64,000 bases of DNA from Parasponia andersonii (lineage: Eukaryota; Streptophyta; Magnoliopsida; Rosales; Cannabaceae). The notes below the pieces were generated by a model. The model was given only the letters and a program-made list of their open reading frames with translations, did no database searches and had not been told where the DNA came from. The translations under genes were made by a program, and so were the position numbers. The stretch is from the NCBI GenBank assembly GCA_002914805.1, contig JXTB01000176.1, positions 219,034 to 283,033 on the forward strand. Reading direction: 5' to 3'. Below, one piece after another: positions 1-10,820 of the stretch (the first letter of the stretch is position 1; every line of letters begins with the position of its first letter).

Positions 1-1507
1 GGCAGAGCTAGCTACCTTAAGTAGGCCCGATAGCACATTGATAGAGAAAATCAAGGAAGGACTGGAACACGATGTTCTTGCAAAGAGCCTGCTGCCCTTA
101 GTAATGAAAGGAAAGACGAGACGTTTTTGGCTGAGCAACGAATTTTTCTATGCCAAAGGCAATCGACTCTGTATGCCTAAGTAGGGTAACTTAAGAAAAG
201 AGGTTATCAAAGAGTGCCACGATTCTTTGTGGGTTGGTCACTCAGGTCAGAAACGCACTCTTGCTCTTGTGAAATCTATCTACTACTGGCCTCAACTGAG
301 GGATGGTGTCGAGGTCTATGTACGAACTTGTCTTGTGTGCCAATAAGACATAGTGGAACAACAATCACCGGGCAGATTTTTGGAACCTCTCCCCATTCCT
401 GAGAGGCCGTGGGAGAGTGTTTCCATGGATTTTATCACTAGCCTGCCTAAGTCATAGGGCTTTGGTAGCATTATAGTGGTGGTTGATCGCTTCAGCAAGT
501 ATGCCACCTTTATACCTACTTCACTCGATTGTCCTGCCGCTGAGACTACGCGGCTCTTTATGAAGTATGTCGTGAAGCTTTGGGGAGTCCCATCAAACAT
601 TGTAAGTGATCGTGATCTTTGATTCACTGGAAGGTTTTGGACAGAATTGTTCAAGTTAATGGATTCATACTTGAACTTTTCTACTAGCTTTCACCCCCAA
701 AGCGATGGCCAGACGGAAAGGGTGAATGCTTTACTAGAGTTATACTTGAGGTACTTTATGAGTGCCAATCAAAAAGATTGGGCAAAGCTACTTGATGTAG
801 CCCAATTCTTCTTTAACCTCCAGATGAGCGAGTCTACGGGCAAGAGTCCCTTCGAGATAGTCATAGGTCAACAACCTATGACCCCACATGCCTTAGCGAT
901 AAGGTACGGTGGGAAGAGTCCTGTAGCATTCAATTTTGCTAAGGCATGGTATGAATAAGTGGAGCTGGCTAGGGCCTACTTGAACAAAGCTTCTAAAAGA
1001 ATGAAAAAGTGGGTCGACAAAAAAAGGAGGCACGTTGAGTATCAAGAAGGGGATTTATTCCTTGTCAAGTTGTTACCCCAACAATTTAAAACCTTAAGGA
1101 AGGTGCATAAAGGATTGATACGCAAATATGAAGGTCCATTTCCGGTACTTAAGCGTGTAGGTAAGGTCTCCTATAAGCTTCAACTCCCTACCAAGTTAAA
1201 GATTTTCTCTGTCTTCCATGTTAGCATGCTAAAACCCTACCATGGAGATGAGGGAGATCCTTCAAAGGACGAATCCAAAAGGACTCCTACTACGGTAGTA
1301 ACCCCTTTTGATAAAGAGGTAGAGTATATTTTGGCTGATCGCTTGATCCGCCGACGTGGTGTTCCTAATTATCGGGAATACTTAGTAAAATGAAAGAATT
1401 TGCCTGAGACCGAGGCTAGCTGGGAGCATGAAGATGCCTTGTGGCAATTCAAAAACTATATCGAGCGGTTCAAAGTCGATAGTGCGACAGGGACGTCGCG
1501 AACTTGA
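1..1507 (+). pseudogene. Gypsy pol remnant: integrase plus chromodomain
   Basis: In the frame of positions 2, 5, 8 and so on, the translation gives a zinc-binding H/C region (HSGQK, later CLVC), the integrase core with its acidic residues (MDFI, SDRD, and QTERVN near 710-725), a C-terminal integrase domain (FHVSML near 1215), and a chromodomain (VEYILADRLI to about 1480). These domains insert the cDNA and steer it to chromatin. Stops in this frame lie at 182, 344, 455, 620, 956 and 1391. No frameshift was needed, so decay has been by point mutation. The 1391 stop replaces an aromatic position in the chromodomain (EYLVK then stop). The reading ends at a TGA at 1505, directly before the polypurine tract. 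Confidence 0.9.
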
Positions 1508-1518
1508 GTGGGGGAGGG
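1508..1518 (+). other. Polypurine tract of the gypsy element
   Basis: A purine run (gtgggggaggg) lies between the end of pol and the LTR. This is the expected priming site for plus-strand DNA synthesis and fixes the left edge of the LTR. Confidence 0.75.
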
Positions 1519-2172
1519 TATTACGCCCCGCTCATTTGGCTCCTAAAAATCCAAATGTTGTTGCTCATGGCTCTAAGGTCCTTTATATATACTGCTCACC
1601 CAAAAAGATTGAGGAAGACCCTAGAACATGGTAGATACTTCTAGAGTAATCAAGAGAGGCCTTGGCCATACTAGAGGACTCTAGTTGGTGCTACTAAGTC
1701 CTAGAAGGCTCTAGACAAGGCCGGATGGTACTAGATGGGTTGGACGGTCCTAGAAGCTCCTAGAATGACTTAGAAAAGCTAAGATGGTAGGTGAACCTCT
1801 TAGAAAGATCTAGACCATATTTTGTTCTAGAATTCTCTATGTAAATATCTTTGTAAATATTATAACTTTAGTTGAGAATAATCTAGACCCTTTGTAAGAT
1901 CATGCAACTTGGCACGATCACAACCATTGGTTGGTTTAGGCTTTGCCTATATAAAGGACCGCTTGGGTTCATTTGTACACAAGTCCCATTTGTGAGAGTT
2001 CTAAGCATTCTAAGAGTAATACAAAGTTTTCATTCACCTAAACTCTCTCATCCTTACCATTTTGTCTCAAAGCTTACTCTAAGTCCATTTTTTGAGTATT
2101 AGTAGGCTGACTTAGCGCGATGACTATGCTAAATGCTGCACGATTGTCTAATTTGAGGCTAGGATTGTGACA
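1519..2172 (+). repeat. 3' LTR of the gypsy chromovirus
   Basis: The LTR starts just after the polypurine tract with tattacgcc (an altered TG start) and ends with ttgtgaca, giving near-inverted ends typical of gypsy LTRs. It is about 654 bp long. A TATA box lies in its second half. No partner LTR is in the window. The right boundary is inferred from the terminal ca. Confidence 0.7.
1949..1957 (+). promoter_or_regulatory. TATA box in the gypsy LTR
   Basis: The sequence tatataaag sits in the second half of the LTR, the usual U3 promoter position. Activity in this copy is unknown. Confidence 0.45.
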
Positions 2173-4719
2173 GTTAGTTTGCATATTGGGTGGTGCGTGG
2201 GGCATGTTGCTTCATTTTTTAACTATAGATTTATACCTCATTTTCTGATTACACGACAATATTAATGGTTGTTTTTGGAGTGCATATATAGGCGACTCTT
2301 GATAGATATTTTAGTTTTAACTCAATCGATAGCTGGCCTATTATACATAATTTTATTTTGATTCTAAATAATATAGAGAATTTTACATAATTTTATTTTG
2401 ATTCTAAATAATATAGAGAATTTTACATACTTCCCTTTAGATTCTAATTTATGTAGGGAATAAGCGTCTATTTAAATTTTATCCTCAATGTTTGTCTTAC
2501 TATGTCAATTTTAATTTTTTAGTAATTTTTTTATTATTTTTGACATGAAATTATTTTTTACTACCAAGTCTATTTATATTCTGTTTGTTTTCGGAAGAGA
2601 AAGTCAAGTTTTATTCTAACAAATATGTCCTATTTTTTTTCCCACCTAATAGAATATTGCTATCTTATTAAATCCGTTTGAAAAGATGAAATCGGTGTTA
2701 TTTGATATTTATTCACTTTGTTAGTCTAACTTTTTGTTTTTATATTCAATTCATTTTGTTGTTATCTTATCACTTATCACCGCGAAACCTAGAGATTCAG
2801 ACTAAAAAAAAAAAAATGGAACATTCAGATTTCAAGGGGGAAAAAATGAAAAAGAAGAAGATTATTTAACTTTTTGTATAGAGAATAATTAATTACTAAA
2901 TGGAAAGGACACATCTTTTAAATGAGCTACCTAGTTGATTGTTTAAGTTCTAATTTTTATGCATTATTTTTTTTTTTCCCTATCGAATGAGTGAATGAAT
3001 ATGTGCCAAGTAATTTTTTCAGAATTTTTGGAAAGGAGATGCATCTTAAATGAGAAAAATGCAACTGTTATTGGGAATTTTCAAATTAGTTTTATATCAT
3101 GATGTTGTCATTAGTAGTCATGAAGTAATATATAATTACGTTATTGAGTTAAATGAGGTTTTTGATTCATAAGTATAACAAAAATAAGAGGAAAAAAAAG
3201 ATTTACAAAAAGGTTCAATTTAATTCAATAAGTAACAAGTTATCTATAATATAAAGCAATAATTAACCTTACATATTTACATAAATATTGAATAAAATAG
3301 ATATTTTAATATAAACGTTCAACTCATTATAATTATTTGATCAAAACTCAAACGATGCAAATTAGAAATACCTATTAATGGGTAAATATTTTGATACCAA
3401 TATTTTGACGTGGCTCGAATAACTCGCTGACTATCATGATCACCTGAATTTGGGCAACTCTATTTCCCTTGAGCATGAGGGCCAACTTGATCATATATTC
3501 GAGTCTTAGCAAGCTAGTACTCGAACATAAACCTACCTAAAACTTCTAGTACGTTAGCTACTCTTCTACACACTTTTGGAGTTATTACAAATTTTACAAC
3601 ACCACAAACTAAAGCTTTTAAACTCATCTTTTATGATAACTTTCAACAGAAAACCATCCTAACAAAATGTTTATATTTGAAGATAACCTCCCACCACTCG
3701 GAATTCTTCCAACACACATTGAGTAAAATCACAAAAAGAGGACATGCATGGTATTCTCATTATTATTAAATTATATTATGTTTGGTGAGTAATTGTATTA
3801 GATTATATTAACAATTATAATTTAAAAAAAGATGAATTGTATCACGATTGTTACTAAATTTTTAATACTAATATATTTGTTATATGAGTTGTTATTATTT
3901 AATTAGTGTATTACAACTTTATTATAAATAAATTAATTATATTTACAAATTAAATGATGTTAATTCATACGTTAGATGGTACAAATTTTAGAACTTCTAT
4001 TATTATTCATTTAAAAATGACCTAGAATTCAAGTCACTTTTTTGTTTTTACTCCAAATTTCTTTCATACTTTCTTTTCATTCTTTCATTCTATCTGTTCA
4101 CTGATGTCTTCTATTGTGAAATTATAATTATTTATATTCTGCAGGCCAAATATTGTATAATTTTTGATCCAATACTCGGAAATAATCAATAATTGAAAAG
4201 ACTGCTCTTTACGGTATTGTTACAAAAATATAACACGTTCTTCATTATTTTTTATTCCATCTCTTGGTACATGTCCAATAGGGATAAAACCATTTATTAA
4301 AAACAATTATTTGTTCGTTTGGTTAATAAACTATACTCGCATACCGTGCTAAAATTTTAATCGCAGTGCTATGCTTCCAATAACAAATATCCAATTATAT
4401 ATATTTTATAATAAATACCATTTTTAATTAATAAATAATTCAATTGCTCCGATAATTTCAATGAGGCAGGCAACAAGGAGGCCTAAGTAATTTCACACAA
4501 AAATTCGAGAAAAACCGGATTAACCAACAATCACCGTACCAAACAAGATCAGATCAATCTCCAGAACCAAAAGTTGAAAATAAAGACCCCAAAAATTGAT
4601 ATCGTGATGAGATAGAAACCATTTTTTTAAAAATAAATAAAAAATCAGAGATCATAGATACGAAAAACTCTAAAAGCTCAAAAGGAAAAAAAAAAAGAAA
4701 AAAAAAAAGAAAAAACAAA
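2173..4719. other. Gene-free AT-rich spacer upstream of the kinase
   Basis: No credible reading frame or recognisable element is seen. The stretch is rich in A and T runs. It contains a 40-bp tandem duplication (listed separately) and ends in a strongly A-rich leader (about 4680-4719) just before the kinase start. The kinase promoter should lie here; a TATA-like run (atatattttataataaa) near 4397-4414 is a candidate only. Confidence 0.6.
2344..2423 (+). repeat. 40-bp tandem duplication
   Basis: Two adjacent near-identical 40-bp copies begin at 2344 and 2384, each starting tacataattttattttg. This is a simple local duplication with no visible function. Confidence 0.85.
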
Positions 4720-7700
4720 ATGTCAGGTAGTAGTAATAGAAAGGGATGGTCCAATCAACACTCGAAATCGAAATCAAAATCTCAACCACACCATTACAAA
4801 CCTCAGCTTCACTCCGACCACTCCGTCTGCCTCGAGATGACTTCCCCCGCCGCCGCCGGAGCTCCCCTCCGTACTGTCTTCCTCGGTGTCGACGTCGGCA
4901 CTGGTAGCGCTCGCGCAGGTTTCTCTCTCTCTCTCTCTCTCTGTTTTTTTTTTTTTCCGTAAATTTTGCTATTATTTTGACAAGGGGTGAGGATTCGAAC
5001 CTTTAACCTCGACAATGGAGGTGAATGGTTGTGGTTACCGATCAATCAAGCCAAGTCTGTGGCCATTACGATTATGATTCATGGTTTGATTGAATTTTCC
5101 CGTGTTTTGAGTTGGTTTCTGTGGTTTTTGGAATTTCTTTATCAGATGTTTTCGGTTTATATTAGTTTAGAAGGTTTTGAATTGTAATATGCCATTTCGG
5201 TGGTCACCATAAGACGTAGTTATTTTTATTGGTATGGATGTTCTTCCTTTGTGGAAAACAAATTTGAATTCTCTCCACTTTGTTAATTTGAAAATTGGGA
5301 ATCTTTTCACATAAAATACAGGTCTTTTTGATGAAAATGGGAAGCTTCTTGGTTCATCTAGCAGCCCAATACAGATTTGGAAGGATGGTGACTGTATTGA
5401 GGTAAAAATATAAGTGAACAACCGAGTTTCGTTTTGTGCTTGTAAGTGCTAATAGCTATTCAAATACCATGTTCTGTTTATAATGATTTCATGTTTTAGA
5501 ATTTCGATATTAGTCTAGGAAGGATATAATACCATGTTCAAAGAGCTAAGCAGGTGATTACTCATAATGTGTAGGTCGAATGGTCGGGCCCATTGTAAGG
5601 TCTGGTACCTCTAGGATTCGATTTTTCATAGGGACCTACTTAATATGCTTCAGTTTTCTGGCTCTCTAACATTGTAAGGTTCCAAAAGAGGATTTAATTT
5701 AAATACAAAAGGGAAAAAGTAATAAAGAAGGAAAGAACGAAGCTATGCAAATGATTAGGAAAGTTATTCAGGCAATAGACATTTATGTAACAATCTGGAT
5801 ATAACTGTGGAGCAAATTGAAGGATTTGATTAGATTTGGTTTACTAAAATATCACTGACACTTTTCGAAATCAGCAATCTTCGACAGATATCTGGCATGC
5901 AGTCTGTGCTGCTGTTAAAGCAGCATGCAACATTGCAAATGTTGTTGGGGAAGAAGTAAAGGGTATTGGCTTTGCGGCTACTTGTTCTCTTGGTATGTAA
6001 TTCACCACAATTTTATGGAGAAAACTTTGTCAAGTTATTTGTTTTGACTATCAACATTCTGGCAAAAGGAGACTACTTATATACAAAGCTATCTCCTTAC
6101 AGTCGCAGTGGATTCTGATGGCTCTCCGGTTACGGTATCCTGGAGTGGTGATTCCAGAAGAAATATAATAGTTTGGATGGATCACAGAGCTGTAGAACAA
6201 GCTCAGAGAATTAATTCAAGTAATTCACCAGTATTGCAGTACTGTGGTGGGGCCCTTTCCCCTGAAATGCAGGCACCAAAGGTACTTATCGCAGTTAACC
6301 TTATTATATGGTTTTGTGTTAGAATTTTTGATACTTTTATATTAGACTTGCTGCACCTGCACAACTTCTTTCAAGGTCTTAGACTCTTAGCTGTCGCAAA
6401 AGTCATCCTTTTCTCTAACTACCTAAATTACAGTTGGTTAGGAAAGCATCATAGTTTTATGTTATGAGATTGGTTAATCATGTAACTACCTAAATTACAG
6501 TTGGTTAGGAAAGTATCATAGTTTATGTTATGAGATTGGTTAATCTTGCTAGTTCACCTGTTCTATTATCTCTTCTTTATATTTAATTTTGACTGATGAT
6601 CTTTTGTTTTCCCCTTTCTGCTTCTTTCCTTAAGGGTTAATCGTTCCTTGCATTATATTGAAGAACAATTTGTTTTCTTTTGCAGCTTCTGTGGGTGAAA
6701 GAAAATTTGCAAGAATCCTGGTCAATGGTGTTGAGGTGGATGGACTTGAGTGATTGGTTGTCATACAGGTGCTTTCCTTGAGCCTTTTATCGTATAATTG
6801 ACCCTTCTTGAAGTCTAGGTATATGTACAAGTTAATTTGAATTACAACGACATGGCTTTCTGATATGTTTGTAATTTTCTAGGGCAACAGGTGATGATAC
6901 TAGGAGTCTCTGTACCACGGTGTGCAAATGGACCTATCTCGGTCACGCACATATGCAACGAAATAATGAGAAAAATTCACGAGATATGGAAGCTTGTGGA
7001 TGGGATGATGACTTTTGGGAGGAGATTGGATTGGGTGACCTTGTAGATGGGCATCATGCTAAGATTGGTATGCTCTAGGTTTGTGTTAGTAATTCTTATC
7101 TTTTCAACATTGTGACTTTGGGACAGTTTAATATTGCAAATTGATGGCATAATGTCATCTTGATTGAGTGAGATGCTTATAGTTCTAATTGGATCTTTGA
7201 CTCGTGTAATTTTAGTTCTTTGATTGATTCAATGCTATTTGATAGGTTTCCTCAGAGTCAGAGATGAGAAAATTCATTTATTTCTTATGTCTAACTACAG
7301 TTAAATATTATTTGTCCTTTCCCTTTGTATTGTTTCTTCAATACAACAATAAACTGTTTAAGTTTCTATGACTACACAGTTACACGGACGTTATTTCTTT
7401 GAAAGGGCTATCTTATTGATTCATTTTCCACTGTTATAAGTTGTGAATTGTAGTATATGGGTGAATGTGAGTGCATGGCTATAGAGTTTGAGTCGCTACC
7501 AATTACCCTTTTGTGGTTGACTTAATTTTTGAGCATGGAACGCGATAGTATTGTTAGAATGTTATTTTGTTAATTTGGTAGGAACTGCTTCAAGTAATTT
7601 TTTGTTGCTGCAACATTTCTTCTAATGTTGGTGGAAAGCAGGAATTATGCATGTTAGTAATGGTATACAATAATTGGTTGCTTTTTATTGTTCTCCCGCA

Positions 7701-10382
7701 CATAATTTCTAATTATTTTGTTGAGTACCAAGAATATCATGCATTATCTGACTGATTGTAGTGAAGATAGAGTTAAATTTGACGGCTGATCCAGATACCT
7801 TATTTTGTTATGCTTTCCTTTTTCTTTGGCCTTAGGTTTAAACATTATCAACTTTCTAGTACCTAGGAAAACTGATTTTGATCTTTTGGTTCCTGGTAGT
7901 TTCTTGACAATGTTCAATGCCAACAGGACGTAGTGTAGCCTTCCCCGGCCATCCATTGGGTTCTGGTCTTACTCCAGCTGCTGCGCAGGCAAGAAATTTT
8001 GTACTGAAGATTTCCCATTGATTTCAACTGGCGCTCCCTTGAGGTCCATTAACAAGGCAAAAACTTTATTTAGTTGAAGCAATAGGAATAATCTTTTCTG
8101 GTGGGCTTTAAAGGGTGTCTCAACATAATAAACTAGTATGCAAATATAGTTTGTTTTTTATTCCTAAAAGTAATTTGAATTCCAGGAACTAGGTTTAGTA
8201 GCTGGAATTCCTGTTGGGACTTCATTAATTGATGCTCATGCTGGTGGCGTAGGGGTAATGGAAAGTGTGCCTATTTCAGATTCTGAAGCTAAAGGTTATT
8301 ATTTCTTGTCCATATTATTTTTCTTTCATAGTGTTCTTTAGTCTCCTTGCATAAAATAACTTGTTTCTTTGAAATAAATGCATATGTTTTAGACGATGAT
8401 GTGGAAGCTTTATGCCATCGCATGGTGTTGGTATGTGGCACCTCTACTTGCCATATGGCTGTGTCACGGAGCAAACTATTCATTCCAGGGGTATGGGGAC
8501 CTTTCTGGTCAGGTACAACTTTTAAATAGAGCATGTTTGTATATTCTATAGTGCAGACTTATATAAGAGCCAGTTGTCAGGAAAAGATTTATGGATTATG
8601 AATGCTACCTTGTTTAACAATAGGCTGCCTCATTAAAAGCCATGTAGGGAATGAGGCATAACTCGTAATATTCCGTAACACCTTTTTTATTCTTTTCCTG
8701 CACGTGTTCAGCTATGGTGCCTGAATATTGGCTGACAGAAGGTGGTCAAAGTGCTACCGGTGCATTATTGGATCACATTATTGAAAATCATGTTGCCTCT
8801 GCTCACCTTGCTAATCGTGCTGCTTCTAAAAGTGAGATGTGTTGATCATATTATTTTGATGTGAAGTTTTGTGTTGATATGAATGCGGTGGATTTCTTTT
8901 AACAAATTTTCTCCGCCCCTCACTCTCACTCACTCTTTCTGTTTCATTCTCAATTTCTAGGTATCTCTATATTCGAACTTCTAAATAAGACACTAGAATC
9001 AATGATGCTCGATCTGAAGCTCCCATTTCTCGCTTCTTTGACTGAAGAGATACATGTACTTCCTGATTTCCATGGAAACAGGTGAATCATTGTATGGTAG
9101 AAGCTTCATTTCTCAGGTCTTTATTGAGATCTCTCTTTTAAAGCTAAGCTGGTAAGTTTATGATGGCTCAGGTCACCCATTGCGGACCCAAAAGCAAAAG
9201 GAATGCTCTGTGGCTTAACTCTTGACACAAGCGAGAAGCAGTTAGCTCTTCTGTACCTTGCCACCGTCCAGGGTATTGCATATGGTACACGTCACATTGT
9301 GGAGCACAGCAATGCCCATGGTCACAAAGTAAGGATACCCTGGAGTTCTGGGTTCATTTTATTACCATGATTTCAGTTGGTATTCTACTTTGTAAAATAC
9401 ATTTACCTTTGTATTTTTAAATTTTTATAAAATGACAGTCTTGAGTTCACATTTTCTTTTTATCTTACACAGGATCGTTGTGAGAATCCTCTTTGGTCTT
9501 TACAATCTATTCATATATTATAATTTCTCAAAGGATTTCTTCCACCATTTTGACCACTTTCTCTGCTGTTTCTTCTTTCTTCTTGTCCCCCTCCTTTCAG
9601 ATCGACACGATACTTGCATGTGGCGGCCTTGCAAAGAACCCATTATTCATTCAAGAACATGCAGATATAATTGGTACTGTGTCTCCATCCGTCCTTCCCC
9701 ATTTGTTTCTATTAGTTGTCTTTTCTTTTGTCATTTGTTTTCATTCATTCATTCATTCATTATTGATTTGATATCCATTCATGTTTACATTTTCTCTTAC
9801 ACTAATTCTTCTTCTGCTGAACTGCTGTTCCTGTATATATTACATTTTTACTAATTTCTGTGTCATTTACTCGCATTTGAAATCTTGTACAGATCCATAT
9901 TGCCATGTCCAGCCAACATGGCAACATCTCCAATTTTTTATTTTGTTATTTTATTTATTTTTTGTTAAGGATCCATCTCCATGTTAATAGTCCTAGATTT
10001 CTTGTTTACCGTTCTTACAGGCTGCCCTATTATTTTGCCACGAGAAAGCGAGTCTGTACTCTTGGGTGCTGCCATTCTTGGTGCTGTTGCTGGAAGAAAA
10101 TATTCTAGCGTGCATGATGCTATGAAAGCTCTAAATGCAGCTGGTCAGGTATGAATTAATTGTTGTAATCAATTTATGGATGTTAAAAGAAAGAATAGTA
10201 AAGGCCTTTGACATCCCTTATCTCGTTTCTGTTTACTAATTCATATAAGAACCTCGTAGGTTATTCATCCTTCCAAAGATCCTAAGGTGAAGAAGTACCA
10301 TGATGCAAAATATCGCATCTTTCGTGAGCTCTACGAACAGCAGCTATCTCATCGCTCTCTGATGGCGCAAGCACTGGCGTAG
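4720..10382 (+). CDS. FGGY-family carbohydrate kinase (15 exons)
   Basis: This gene probably phosphorylates a sugar, most likely D-ribulose, in the cytosol. Yeast and human relatives in this subfamily are ribulokinases; the substrate here is inferred. Exons: 4720-4918, 5322-5401, 5875-5992, 6103-6281, 6686-6768, 6883-7067, 7927-7988, 8186-8294, 8393-8512, 8712-8831, 8961-9081, 9172-9328, 9601-9673, 10021-10148, 10260-10382. They join in phase into 618 codons plus a stop. Visible motifs are the N-terminal phosphate loop [10 protein letters not shown] (residues 58-67), the segment [11 protein letters not shown] with the probable catalytic Asp318, and the adenosine-site CGGLAKNP (518-525). All introns are GT-AG except intron 7 (GC-AG). 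The first ATG gives a 39-residue basic, Ser/His-rich extension. The ATG at 4837 gives 579 aa, closer to the usual length, and may be the real start. No inactivating change was seen. Confidence 0.93.
6417..6550 (+). repeat. 67-bp tandem duplication in kinase intron 4
   Basis: Two adjacent copies (starting 6417 and 6484, each opening aactacctaaattacag) lie inside the 6282-6685 intron. They differ at only a few bases. Splice sites are not affected. Confidence 0.85.
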
Positions 10383-10820
10383 TTCTGGAACTCGTCTCCA
10401 AAATGGTAACTAGTGGTCATGTTATCCTGTGTATGATTGGTTGCTTTCTGATGCAGCAAGCGGTTTGTTTTCTTGATTGAAAAATGTTTGTGAAACTTTG
10501 TTTCTAAATGGTAGTAACTTTAAAGGGACCCGAGTAATATGTTTCAAATCCACAGTTCTCATCAATTCATCATATAGAAATACTCCAAGCGAGTGAAAGA
10601 CTGAACTTTAGCTTTAAAGAAATGAATTATTGGAGCAGAGAGAGTAGAACTAGCTCTTATAGGTCTCAGTTTATGGTCCTTTGTATGCACCAATTACTTT
10701 TAAATTATTATTTTCCCAAATCTCTCTTTATAAGAGGGGGGGGGGGAAAAATAGAAAGGAAAGAAAAAGCCAGATATAACATACTAAGCACTGGTTTCCA
10801 AACATACTAAGCACTGGTTT
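10383..10820. other. Convergent intergenic region with 23-bp repeat
   Basis: This interval separates the stop codons of the kinase (+) and the RPT2-like gene (-), so it holds both 3' untranslated ends. It contains a G run near 10736-10746 and a direct repeat (aacatactaagcactggtttc) at 10778 and 10801, 23 bp apart, whose second copy touches the RPT2-like stop codon. No other gene is seen. Confidence 0.7.

Larger units (their letters stand above)
1..2172 (+). mobile_element. Decayed Ty3/gypsy chromovirus, 3' part
   Basis: The left edge of the window lies inside a gypsy-type element. Read left to right it shows the end of the RNase H/integrase linker, integrase, a C-terminal chromodomain, a polypurine tract and one LTR. 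The 5' half lies outside the window. The coding part is in a single frame but has at least six stop codons, so this copy cannot make its polyprotein. Chromodomain-bearing gypsy elements are chromoviruses; the exact lineage is not assigned. Confidence 0.9.

Noticed and set aside
4985-5010. Possible tRNA gene B box (ggattcgaacc, reverse ggttcgaatcc).
   Set aside because: No cloverleaf or A box at the right spacing; the phrase lies in intron 1 of the kinase and is common in plant repeats.
5375-5410. Alternative end of kinase exon 2 beyond the GT at 5402.
   Set aside because: Reading on gives a stop soon after; the GT at 5402 gives exact phase with exon 3.
9432-9987. Overlapping open frames of 60-140 codons on the + strand.
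   Set aside because: They are T-rich introns of the kinase read through, with exon 13 in a different frame; no independent gene.
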